From JAKZSU01 sp047517485 (GTDB taxonomy: Bacteria > Pseudomonadota > Alphaproteobacteria > UBA7887): a stretch of 7,790 nt of DNA. The notes below the pieces were generated by a model. It made no database searches. It had not been told where the DNA came from and saw only the letters and a program-made list of their open reading frames with translations. The position numbers and the translations under genes were made by a program. Location of the stretch: positions 1 through 7,790 of the forward strand of contig JAKZSU010000187.1 in assembly GCA_047517485.1 (NCBI GenBank), in the 5' to 3' direction. Shown here piece by piece: positions 1-7,611 of the stretch (the stretch's first letter is position 1; every line of letters starts with the position of its first letter).

Positions 1-29
1 CCCGGAAAGCCACCTCGGGCCACCGAAGG

Positions 30-125
30 CCGCTCGATTTTCGTCGCTGGATGCGTGGCGGGACGCTTGACGTGGGGTCGCACGACAGCGCGCCCCGCTC
101 CTACCCAGCGGCAAAAATCGAGCGG
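30..125. repeat. Imperfect 21-bp inverted repeat with 54-bp spacer
   Basis: Arm 30-50 and arm 105-125 are reverse complements at 19 of 21 positions, including a perfect outer block of 12 bp (CCGCTCGATTTT at 30-41, AAAATCGAGCGG at 114-125). The rest of 1-156 shows no convincing gene. It lies just downstream of the four-span membrane gene. It could be a hairpin in the 3' end of that transcript, an inverted binding site, or debris of a mobile element. Confidence 0.6.
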
Positions 126-156
126 TCAAATGAGTCATTAATATCCACCCTTGGTA

Positions 157-633
157 TTACCCGCCCTGGCGCTCGTGTCGCGAACCGCGGACGACCTTGA
201 GCAGCCAGAAGATGATGCAGAAGACGCCGGTCAGGATGACCAGCGCGACGATCGCGCCGAGGTGCCTGGCGAAACCGGATTCGAGGGCGTAACCATCCCG
301 CAGTAGGCCGAGGCAAAGGCTTTGCACCGATTGCAGCGTCGCCCCGCCGGCGAGCAGAATGGCGACGAAGACCGAGCCCTTGAGCGAGGCGAGCACCATT
401 GAATCGACGTTGCCCTGCTGGACGATCAGCTGGCGATAGGCGCGATAATGATAGGCGCAAAAGCCGACGATGCCGGTAATCAGCGCTACCCAGAATATGA
501 TGTTGTCGAAGGTTATCCCGTAAACGATTAGCGTGAACAGGTCCTCGAACGGCGGATAGACAAAAAGAAAACTCAGGACGATGATGTAGGCCAGATAGCC
601 AACAAGCATCCAAAACCATTGCCAACCGCCCAT
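157..633 (-). CDS. Small four-span membrane protein, unknown function
   Basis: A 158-residue protein that I do not recognise. Four hydrophobic segments can be seen at about 6-26, 45-62, 84-108 and 125-147, with a basic C-terminal tail (KVVRGSRHERQGG) that would favour the cytoplasmic side. Aromatic residues are dense at the start (GGWQWFW). Start ATG 633 follows GGAGAG that almost touches the start codon and a GGGAG about 12 nt upstream; both spacings are poor, so translation may be weak. It lies 73 bp downstream of the amidase in the same direction, in an AT-richer gap, so it may be the last gene of the operon or have its own promoter. A competing frame on the same strand covers most of the region, but its product is Arg/Pro-rich and non-hydrophobic, as expected of a shadow. 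Confidence 0.72.
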   Translation of the reverse strand: MGGWQWFWMLVGYLAYIIVLSFLFVYPPFEDLFTLIVYGITFDNIIFWVALITGIVGFCAYHYRAYRQLIVQQGNVDSMVLASLKGSVFVAILLAGGATLQSVQSLCLGLLRDGYALESGFARHLGAIVALVILTGVFCIIFWLLKVVRGSRHERQGG

Positions 634-706
634 CTCTCCATCACTCCCGATATTTTCCGCGCTTTTGCTGTTTGTTATGCATCACGTTTGTAACCCATTT
701 CTCGTC

Positions 707-2143
707 TCAAGCACACTCCGGCGTCAGCCAACAGGCTGACCGCTGGTGATGCCAGCCCGTGGCGCGCTCATAGGCGTGGGCAACACCAAGCAGGCCGCGC
801 TCGCCCCATCGGCTTCCGATTAACTGCAATCCGAGCGGCAATCCATCCGCGGAAAAGCCGCACGGCAGCGAAATCGCCGGCTGGCCGGTAAACGCGGCAA
901 ACCGGGTAAGGCGCGCGTAGGCGGCCACGCCGGAGACCGCCTCGCCATCGATGATCAGGCTCGGATCCTCGATCGGCGCGGCCGGCATCAGCGAGGTTGG
1001 CGTGGCGAGGGCGGCGAAATCGGCCATGAACGTGTCCATCGCGGCGATGGTTGATTGCTGGACCCGCCGCGCCTCGTCGCGCGCGTCCTGCGAGTAATCG
1101 TAACCCAGCTCGAGACGGGCGCGCACGTCCGGCATCAACTTCTCAGGGGCCTCGGCCAGATGGTCGCGATGCACCGCCACCGCGTCGAACAATGCAATCG
1201 CGTCCCAGGCGCGGAAGACCTCGGCGCAATCGACCGGTAACGTCACGTCGACGACCTCCGCGCCAAGCTCGCCAAGACAGACCAGCGCCGCCTCGACCGC
1301 CGACCGCGTGTCCGGGTGCAAGACGTCATAGAAGAACGCGCGCGGCACGCCGATGCGCCTGCCGGTTAGGCCGGCCTCGAGATCGACGCTGTAATCGTCG
1401 GTGCGCGCGTCGGCCGTCGTCGGATCATGGGGATCGGCGCCGGCGATCGCCGCCAGCAGAATCGCCGCATCGGATACCGAGCGCGTCAACGGTCCGCCAT
1501 GGTCGAGCGCGGTCGAGACCGGATAGACGCCATGACAGGAGGTGAGCCCGAACGTCTGTTTGAGACCGACCACGCCGCACAGCGCCGCGGGTATGCGGAT
1601 CGACCCGCCGGTGTCGGTCCCCAGCGCGCCGGCGGCGAGACCGGCGGCGACCGCGCAACCCGATCCAGAACTCGATCCGCCACACACGCGATCGCGATTC
1701 CACGGATTGCGGGCCAAGGCGAAGTTACGATTTATCCCGGTGCCGCCAAGCGCGAATTCGGCCAAATTGGTGAGCCCGAGTACCGTCGCGCCGACGGCTT
1801 TGAGACGCGCGACACTGGTCGAATCGTCGCCGGCGACCGGTTCGTCGATCAGCTTGGAGCCACAGGTGCGACGCATGCCAGCGACCTTGTACAGGTCCTT
1901 CACCGCCAGCGGTACGCCATGCAGCGGCCCGCGCCAATTTCCTGCGCTAATTTCCGCCTCGGCGGTGCGCGCGGCTGCCAATGCCTGCTCCGGATAGACC
2001 GAAATGTAGGCGCCCAGCGCCGCGTTATGCGCCTCGATACGGTCGAGATAGGCCTGCGTGACCGCAACCGGTGAGATTTCCCGATGCTCGATCAGGCGGC
2101 CGAGCGCGGTGATGTCGAGCTCGATCAAACTCGCATCGCTCAT
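707..2143 (-). CDS. Amidase-signature family hydrolase
   Basis: A 478-residue protein of typical length for the amidase signature (AS) family, which includes GatA, aliphatic and aryl amidases, and allophanate or carbamoyl hydrolases. The full catalytic triad is visible: Lys82 in GVPLAVKDLY, cis-Ser157 in GGSSSGSG (155-162), and nucleophile Ser181 in TDTGGSIRIPA (176-186). The Lys-Ser (75) and Ser-Ser (24) spacings match those of fatty acid amide hydrolase. The third residue after the cis-Ser region is Ser where GGSSGGS is common, a mild variant. ATG 2143 was chosen over the longer open frame reaching 2320: it overlaps the upstream stop (ATGA), has GAGG 7 nt upstream, and yields a normal AS N-terminus, whereas the extra 59 residues are Arg-rich shadow sequence of the membrane gene. 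No gatB or gatC is nearby, so tRNA amidotransferase is unlikely. Probable role: hydrolysing the amide or carbamoyl product of HyuA/HyuB; exact substrate unknown. Confidence 0.93.
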   Translation of the reverse strand: MSDASLIELDITALGRLIEHREISPVAVTQAYLDRIEAHNAALGAYISVYPEQALAAARTAEAEISAGNWRGPLHGVPLAVKDLYKVAGMRRTCGSKLIDEPVAGDDSTSVARLKAVGATVLGLTNLAEFALGGTGINRNFALARNPWNRDRVCGGSSSGSGCAVAAGLAAGALGTDTGGSIRIPAALCGVVGLKQTFGLTSCHGVYPVSTALDHGGPLTRSVSDAAILLAAIAGADPHDPTTADARTDDYSVDLEAGLTGRRIGVPRAFFYDVLHPDTRSAVEAALVCLGELGAEVVDVTLPVDCAEVFRAWDAIALFDAVAVHRDHLAEAPEKLMPDVRARLELGYDYSQDARDEARRVQQSTIAAMDTFMADFAALATPTSLMPAAPIEDPSLIIDGEAVSGVAAYARLTRFAAFTGQPAISLPCGFSADGLPLGLQLIGSRWGERGLLGVAHAYERATGWHHQRSACWLTPECA

Positions 2144-3318
2144 GCCGCGACCTCGGGGATCGCGCTCAGCAAGGCGATGCCGTAAAGGATGAAGAATATC
2201 GCGTCCTTGGCACCGCCGATACCGTGACGCTCGGTATCGCGCGAGGCGATCAGCAGGATGATCTCGAGCACGAAGAAAATCAGCGCGAGCAGGAAAACCG
2301 GCCATATGGTTTCCCACCACGATTGCCCCTCAGGCGCGACCACGCCGAGGACCGCGCGCCAAATCAGCAATAAGATCGGCAGCAAGGTGATGACACCGTA
2401 AGCGAGCAGAAAGCGCAGCCGCGCGGTGGTGCGATCGACGACCCAAAAGATCAAGAAGAACGCCGCGATATGGACCATGTCCCAAAACATCGCGCCATAG
2501 GATTGCTCTTCGCCGGGCACGAAGCCGCGCAAATTGAGATAGCCGAGGATCAGCAGCAGGACGATGGCGTCGCAGAACATCCATTCGCGCACGGTCTCGC
2601 CGGCGCCCTTGACCGACCAACTTCGGCTCGCCTTGTCGAACAGCAATACCAGCGCCACCGCGAGCGTCGCCGGATATAACAGCGAGAGCATCACCGCCTG
2701 TTGGGTCGCGCGATCGAGCGCCGTCCAGTTGAGAATGAGCACGATGACGATAAACGCGAGCAAGCCGATCAAGCGCAGCGGCGACGACGTATGTCGCCCG
2801 GTCGGCTCGGCCGACTCGGTATGAGTGGGGGCAGCGGGCGCTGGCCTGGGTTCCGGGCCGGCACGCAGAATCCGTGAGAACAGGAGGATGAGAAAAGCAA
2901 TGAACGCGAGCCCGCCAAGTACCATCATGACGATGAAGAACCCGTGTCCGCGCGACCCGGTGCGCCAATCGGCGGGGTCCGCCTCGGCCGGCGGCTGGGC
3001 TTCGGCGTCCGCCTCGGTCCCTGCCTCGGCTGATGCCTCGGCATCGGTCTCGGCAACCGTTTCGGTGGGCGCTTCTGGCACTTCGGGGGGGGCATCCGGC
3101 AGGATCTGGAGAACCAAAACGATGGTGACGACCAGTAGCGCGATAAAACCGAGGACGAACTCATACCAGCGCGGCACATAGGTTTGCCGCCCGCCCTCAC
3201 CGTCATCGGCCGGGGCGCTGATCGAACTCCGTGCCACCAAGAGGATCAAGAACGCCGCGATCCCGACGACCGCGATTGCGCCCATGATCAAGAGAAAATC
3301 GATTTGCTGATTAGCCAT
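2140..3318 (-). CDS. Unrecognised polytopic membrane protein with acidic linker
   Basis: A 392-residue protein that I do not recognise. About ten hydrophobic segments are visible: 6-29, 53-74, 126-150, 181-199, 206-227, 247-263, 278-296, 303-327, 338-358 and 371-389. Between the second and third lies an Ala/Glu/Asp/Pro-rich stretch (75-118), and a second Pro-rich linker covers about 154-179. The N-terminal part with three spans therefore looks like a separate module from the seven-span C-terminal part. Start ATG 3318 is the only good choice: an in-frame stop lies 12 nt upstream, although no clear Shine-Dalgarno is seen, so reinitiation after hyuB (23 nt away) is plausible. The stop overlaps the amidase ATG. 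Its place between hyuB and the amidase suggests a transport, sensory or anchoring role in the same pathway, but this is inference from position only. A run of eight C on the coding strand (3085-3092) lies in the linker; the frame is intact, since membrane spans continue on both sides. Confidence 0.85.
   Translation of the reverse strand: MANQQIDFLLIMGAIAVVGIAAFLILLVARSSISAPADDGEGGRQTYVPRWYEFVLGFIALLVVTIVLVLQILPDAPPEVPEAPTETVAETDAEASAEAGTEADAEAQPPAEADPADWRTGSRGHGFFIVMMVLGGLAFIAFLILLFSRILRAGPEPRPAPAAPTHTESAEPTGRHTSSPLRLIGLLAFIVIVLILNWTALDRATQQAVMLSLLYPATLAVALVLLFDKASRSWSVKGAGETVREWMFCDAIVLLLILGYLNLRGFVPGEEQSYGAMFWDMVHIAAFFLIFWVVDRTTARLRFLLAYGVITLLPILLLIWRAVLGVVAPEGQSWWETIWPVFLLALIFFVLEIILLIASRDTERHGIGGAKDAIFFILYGIALLSAIPEVAA
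2151..2154 (-). promoter_or_regulatory. Ribosome binding site of the amidase gene
   Basis: GAGG on the coding strand, 7 nt before ATG 2143, located inside the 3' end of the membrane protein gene. It supports the shorter amidase start together with the ATGA overlap. Confidence 0.6.
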
Positions 3319-3341
3319 GCGTACGAACGATCATAATGGCC

Positions 3342-5474
3342 TCAGCCGCCGCGCAACCGCCTGGTTTCGTCGCTGTCGACGGTCTCGCCCGCCTCGTCGA
3401 TGGCGACGCGATAGACGTCGCGCGCCATCGCCGCGGTGATGTAATCGTCGAGCCAATCGTCGAGCACCGCCTGCGGGTCGCGTTTGATCGGATCGCCATA
3501 GCCGCCGCCGGACGGCGCGGTGATGCGGATCAGATCGTCGGCGGCCATTTTCTGGCCGGTTACCTTGGACGGCCAGTTTTCCTCGCGCGCGGTCCCGGGA
3601 TTGACCACCAGCGAGCCGGTCAAGCCCGCCGCGCCGTCGAACACGCCGACCGGCGCCTCGTAATGACGATCCGCCTCGCAGGAAATGTAGCCCGGCGAAA
3701 GAAAGCGGTTCTCGCGCACGATGCCGATGCCGCCGCGCCATTGGCCGGCCGCCGGCGGATCGGGGCGCAACTCGTAGCGCTCGTTGCGGATCGGGTAGTG
3801 CATGTCGAGTTCCTCGACCGGATTGTTGCGCGTATTGGCCACCAGATTGTCGACGCTGTCGAGCCCGTCCTTGCCGAAGCGGCCGCCGTAGCTGCCCTCG
3901 TCGACCTCGAGATAGACCCAATATTGCTGGCGCTCGGGCACGAAGCCGGAATAGGAGATGAAGTAGAGCGACGCCGAATTGCCCCCCGTCGCCTTTTCCG
4001 GGATCACCGGCGCCAACGCCTGAATGACGCAATCAACAACGCGCTGGATCTGCGCGAAGCGCGAAAAACACGCGCGCGGGAAATTGGGATTGAAGATCGT
4101 CCCCTTGGGCGCGACCACCTTGATCGGCCGGAATATGCCCTCGTTTTGTGGGATGAACTCCTCGAACGTGACTTCGTCGAGTAGCAGGGTGCGGATGATG
4201 TAGTTGCACGCCACCACCAGGCTGCCCTCGAACGGCACGTTGAAGCCGGTCTCGACTTCCGCCGCCGAGCCGGTGAGATCGATGGTGATGTCGCTACCCG
4301 CGACGGTCACCGTCACGTTGACCTTGAGCGGCACATCGCGATTCTTGCCGTCATCGTCGAGCCAGCCGTCGGCGTGATATTCGCCGTCGGGGACTTTCTC
4401 GATTTCGGCGCGCAACATACGCTCGGAATAATCCATCCAATGGTTGGCCGCGCCCATCACCGTGTCGGCGCCATATTTATTCACCAGGGCGACAAAACGT
4501 TCGCGCCCCAATTCCACCGAAGCCATCATCGCCTCGATATCGGACGCATTCATGTCGGGGGTGCGCACATTGTCGAGAATCACCTGCCAGATTTCGTCAT
4601 TGCGACGCCCGCGATCGTAGAGCTTGACCGCGTTGAACAGCTTGGCCTCGGCAAAGACGTCGACCACATCGACATTGATCCCCGGCGCCGCGCCGCCGAC
4701 ATCGAGCAGATGTGCGGTACACGCGGCATAGCCGAGCATCACCCCGTCCTGGAAAATCGGCGTGATGACCGCGAGATCGGGGGTGTGCGACGCGCCGTAA
4801 TAGGGATGATTGTGAATAATCACGTCGCCTTCGTGGATATTGCCCAGGAGACGTTTGTGCATGCCGCGGATATACCAAGGCAGCGAGCCGATATGCATCG
4901 GCGTCGATTCGCTTTCGCACAGCTCGTTGCCTTCCATGTCGAAAATCCCGCAGCCCAAATCCTCGGACTCGCGGATGATGCTCGAATACGACATGCGGTA
5001 GAGCACATGCGCCATTTCCTTGGCGATCGCGTTGAACGCCCCGCCGACCACTCGTAGCGTCACCGGATCGAGCTGGTCATAGGCATAGTCGACGGTCCGC
5101 TTCCGCTCCCCCGACACGGTCGGCGGCGTTTGAATTGGCGCCTGCGCAGGTGACGGCGTCGGCTCACGCGGCACTTCTCGCGCTTCGATTTTTGGCACTT
5201 GAACTGGTGGGCTGGGTGCCGGCGCCTTGCCCAGCAAGGTCGCCGCGCAACGGCACAGGCTGTCGTCGCTCGCCGCCGCCAGGGCTTCACCGAACGAGGC
5301 GCCCGAATTGGCGTGGCCAATCTCCCGGGCCGTGGCGCCGTTGGCCCTGAGCTCGCCGACCACCTCGACGCCGCCGCCATTGCGCTTGTGCTCGACAATG
5401 TCGAAGCTCCAGCCATCGCCAAATCGGGCCCGCAGGCCGTGCACGGCGTCGCTGAGCGTTCCCGGGTTCATCAT
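3342..5474 (-). CDS. hyuB: HyuB: hydantoinase/oxoprolinase subunit B with extra N-terminal domain
   Basis: A 710-residue partner of HyuA; the B subunit is thought to carry the ring-opening active site. The family core begins near residue 135 (DQLDPVTLRVV) and runs to the C-terminal GGGYGDP (656-662). Other landmarks are ESEDLGCGIFD (169-179), HNHPYYGASHTPD (221-233), AHLLDVGGAAPG (254-265) and EGSYGGRFG (526-534). HyuB proteins normally start at the DPVTL motif, so about 130 residues here are additional: a compact domain at roughly 8-83 (GWSFDIVE, VEVVGELRANGATAREIG, then a helix ending CRCAATLLG) and a Pro-rich linker at about 84-125. The first ATG (5474) is favoured over the next ATG (5471) because GGAGG sits 7 nt upstream. 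The gene overlaps the hyuA stop by ATGA, implying translational coupling. The HyuB call is firm; the role of the extension is unknown. Confidence 0.94.
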   Translation of the reverse strand: MMNPGTLSDAVHGLRARFGDGWSFDIVEHKRNGGGVEVVGELRANGATAREIGHANSGASFGEALAAASDDSLCRCAATLLGKAPAPSPPVQVPKIEAREVPREPTPSPAQAPIQTPPTVSGERKRTVDYAYDQLDPVTLRVVGGAFNAIAKEMAHVLYRMSYSSIIRESEDLGCGIFDMEGNELCESESTPMHIGSLPWYIRGMHKRLLGNIHEGDVIIHNHPYYGASHTPDLAVITPIFQDGVMLGYAACTAHLLDVGGAAPGINVDVVDVFAEAKLFNAVKLYDRGRRNDEIWQVILDNVRTPDMNASDIEAMMASVELGRERFVALVNKYGADTVMGAANHWMDYSERMLRAEIEKVPDGEYHADGWLDDDGKNRDVPLKVNVTVTVAGSDITIDLTGSAAEVETGFNVPFEGSLVVACNYIIRTLLLDEVTFEEFIPQNEGIFRPIKVVAPKGTIFNPNFPRACFSRFAQIQRVVDCVIQALAPVIPEKATGGNSASLYFISYSGFVPERQQYWVYLEVDEGSYGGRFGKDGLDSVDNLVANTRNNPVEELDMHYPIRNERYELRPDPPAAGQWRGGIGIVRENRFLSPGYISCEADRHYEAPVGVFDGAAGLTGSLVVNPGTAREENWPSKVTGQKMAADDLIRITAPSGGGYGDPIKRDPQAVLDDWLDDYITAAMARDVYRVAIDEAGETVDSDETRRLRGG

Positions 5475-7579
5475 GACGCGTCCTCCGCTATGCGGATAAG
5501 GAGATTGCCGACACTGTCGGTTTCCGCCGGCAGGCCGGGCAAGATCAGGATCGTTGTGTCGGCTTGTTCGACAATCGCCGGACCACGAATGACGGTGCCG
5601 CTCTTGAGCTTGCCGCGATCATAGACCGGCGTGTCGATGGTGCGCGGCGCGCCGTCAAAATCGAACACCACGTCGCGGCGACCGACAAGCGCTTCCGCCT
5701 CGGAATTGCCGGGCGCCACCGAGGGCGCGGCGAGATCGGGCAGGCGGCCTATGCCGATGACCCGGATATTGACCAGTTCGACGTCCTTGTCGACAAAGTG
5801 ACGGCCATATTCGCGCGCGTGGACCTGGTGAAAGCCCTCGATCAGGGCGGCGATAAACGACGTGTCGACGGGGCCATCGGGAGCATCGACGCGCAGCTCG
5901 TAGCCCTGGCCCTGATAACGGCATTCGGCGACCCGCTGCAGGGTCCGGTCGGCGGCCGGAATACCATCCGCGTCGAGGCGCCGAGTGGCCATGGCCTCGA
6001 GTTCGGCGACGTCGTTGGCGAGTTTCTCGACCGCGGTATCGCCGTAGATCTGGAACTTGGTGCGGCTCAGGACTTCGAGCTGGGTGCGGCTAAAATCGTA
6101 AGACAAGTCGGTCGCGAGCAAGCCGAGCGCCGAAGTCAGACCCGGGGTCGGCGGCACGATGACCAGGGGAATCGCCAACTCCCGCGCCACTTCGCAGGCC
6201 TGTAACGGTCCGGCGCCACCGAAGGCGACAAGCGCGAACTCGCGCGGATCATACCCCTTGCGCACGCTGTTCATCTCGATCGACTGGATCATCCCGTGAT
6301 TGAGAATCTTGAGCGCGCCGAGCGCCGCCTCCTCGACATTCATGCCGAGCGGCCCGCAAAGATGGGCCTCAATGGCGGTCCGCGACAGATCGACGCGCAA
6401 GCCCATCTTGCCGCCGAGGAAGTTGCCTGGATTGAGGCGGCCGAGGACGGCGTTGCAATCGGTCGCGGTCGGCCGCTCGCCGCCGCGGTCATAGCAGCAC
6501 GGGCCCGGCACCGCGCCGGCGCTTTTCGGGCCGACGCGAAATACTCCGCCGCGATCGACATAGGCGATCGATCCGCCGCCGGCGCCGATGGTGTCGATAT
6601 CGGCCATCGGTACCATCGCCTGATAGTCGCCGACCTTGGTATCGAGCAAATGCTTCATCGTCATCCGGCCGTCGGGCGCGACGCCGATATCGGCCGAGGT
6701 GCCGCCGACATCGAGAGTGATCACGCTGTCGTACCCGGACAGCCGGCTCGCCCAGATGCCGCCGATCAATCCCGCGACCGGGCCCGAGAGCAGCAGGGTC
6801 ACCGGACGATCCATCGCCCCTTCGACGGTCGCCGCGCCGCCATTGGCCTGCATCAGATGGAGCTCGCACTGAAAATCCCGTGCCTTCATCCCTTGGTCGA
6901 GGTTGCCGACGTATTTCGCCGTGCGCGGCCCGATATAGGCGTTGAGACAGGTCGTGCTGAAGCGCTCGTATTCGCGGTATTGCGGGATCACCTGGTGGCT
7001 GAGCGACAGAAACACCTCGGGCCATTCCTCGGCGACGATCTCGCCGGCGCGCTTTTCGTGCTGGGGATTGAGAAACGAGAACATGAAACAGACCGCGACC
7101 GCCTCGACCCCCGATTTCTTGAGCCGACGCACCGCCTCGCGCACCGCCGCTTCGTCGAGCGGGATGAGAATGTCGCCCTTCGGCGCGATGATCCGCTCTT
7201 TCACCGGGCGGCGGTGCCGCCGCCGCACCAGCGGCCGGCTCTGCCACGGAAGGTCCTGCTGAATGCTGAAATTGTAGGGCCGCTTGTGACGCGCGATGTG
7301 GAGAATGTCGCGGTAGCCCTCGGTGGTGATCAGGCCGGTCTTGGCGCCGCTGTGCTCGAGCACGATATTGGTTGCGATCGTCGTGCCGTGGAAGAACTGC
7401 TCGACCTTGGCCGGCGCGACGCCCGCCATCTCGCACAGCTCGATCGCCCCGTCGATGACGCCCTGCGACGGGTCGTCGGGGGTCGTCGGAACCTTGTTGA
7501 GCGTCACCGCATCGCGCTCGTCATCGACGAGCACGAGATCGGTGAATGTGCCGCCCACGTCTACCCCAAGCCGGATCAC
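5471..7579 (-). CDS. hyuA: HyuA: ATP-dependent hydantoinase/oxoprolinase subunit A
   Basis: A 702-residue cytosolic protein, the usual length for HyuA. This subunit binds ATP and, with HyuB, activates and opens cyclic amides; family members include N-methylhydantoinase, 5-oxoprolinase and caprolactamase. Visible in order: an N-terminal actin-like phosphate loop DVGGTFTD (7-14), HGTTIATN (64-71), the second nucleotide loop TLDVGGTSADIG (288-299), GAGGGSIA (332-339), FGGAGPLQA (453-461), and a C-terminal domain with RYQGQGYELRV (554-564). The start is GTG at 7579, chosen because DVGGTFTD then sits at the family's usual distance from the N-terminus and a strong GGGAGGAGG lies just upstream. The stop overlaps the hyuB start (ATGA). 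No acetone-carboxylase gamma subunit is present in the window, so a carboxylase role is less likely than ring hydrolysis. Substrate unknown. No key motif is missing. Confidence 0.95.
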   Translation of the reverse strand: MIRLGVDVGGTFTDLVLVDDERDAVTLNKVPTTPDDPSQGVIDGAIELCEMAGVAPAKVEQFFHGTTIATNIVLEHSGAKTGLITTEGYRDILHIARHKRPYNFSIQQDLPWQSRPLVRRRHRRPVKERIIAPKGDILIPLDEAAVREAVRRLKKSGVEAVAVCFMFSFLNPQHEKRAGEIVAEEWPEVFLSLSHQVIPQYREYERFSTTCLNAYIGPRTAKYVGNLDQGMKARDFQCELHLMQANGGAATVEGAMDRPVTLLLSGPVAGLIGGIWASRLSGYDSVITLDVGGTSADIGVAPDGRMTMKHLLDTKVGDYQAMVPMADIDTIGAGGGSIAYVDRGGVFRVGPKSAGAVPGPCCYDRGGERPTATDCNAVLGRLNPGNFLGGKMGLRVDLSRTAIEAHLCGPLGMNVEEAALGALKILNHGMIQSIEMNSVRKGYDPREFALVAFGGAGPLQACEVARELAIPLVIVPPTPGLTSALGLLATDLSYDFSRTQLEVLSRTKFQIYGDTAVEKLANDVAELEAMATRRLDADGIPAADRTLQRVAECRYQGQGYELRVDAPDGPVDTSFIAALIEGFHQVHAREYGRHFVDKDVELVNIRVIGIGRLPDLAAPSVAPGNSEAEALVGRRDVVFDFDGAPRTIDTPVYDRGKLKSGTVIRGPAIVEQADTTILILPGLPAETDSVGNLLIRIAEDAS
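5482..5486 (-). promoter_or_regulatory. Ribosome binding site of hyuB (supports the extended start)
   Basis: GGAGG on the coding strand, 7 nt before ATG 5474 and 10 nt before ATG 5471. It lies inside the end of hyuA. Its quality shows that translation begins here and not at the family's normal start some 130 codons downstream. Confidence 0.8.
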
Positions 7580-7584
7580 CCGCG

Positions 7585-7593
7585 CCTCCTCCC
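7585..7593 (-). promoter_or_regulatory. Strong ribosome binding site of hyuA (supports GTG start)
   Basis: Reads GGGAGGAGG on the coding strand and ends 5 nt before the GTG at 7579. It decides the start: no in-frame ATG is better placed, and the nearby ATG at 7613 is out of frame. Confidence 0.8.
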
Positions 7594-7611
7594 TAGCAAA
7601 GTCTCGCCACC

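Noticed and set aside
95..111. Small hairpin as a terminator for the small membrane gene
   Set aside because: It has only a 5-bp stem with a 7-base loop and no T-run after it on the minus strand.
1..141. Plus-strand frame open from the left edge to TAA at 139-141
   Set aside because: Forty-six codons of unremarkable composition with no recognised motif; too short to call the end of a gene entering the window.
101..625. Alternative minus-strand frame over the small membrane gene
   Set aside because: Its product is Arg/Pro/Leu-rich without membrane segments, while the other frame gives four clean hydrophobic spans and a plausible start.
1427..2074. Plus-strand open frame of 215 codons
   Set aside because: It is antisense to the catalytic core of the amidase, and no motif is visible.
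2144..2320. 59-residue N-terminal extension of the amidase
   Set aside because: It overlaps the membrane protein gene in another frame, is Arg-rich, lacks a ribosome site, and precedes a better ATG with an ATGA overlap.
3336..4184. Plus-strand open frame of 282 codons
   Set aside because: It is antisense to the well-conserved C-terminal half of hyuB; its composition is that of a shadow frame.
3342..7579. HyuA/HyuB as acetone or acetophenone carboxylase
   Set aside because: These relatives need additional subunits that are absent here, and the neighbouring amidase fits cyclic amide breakdown better.
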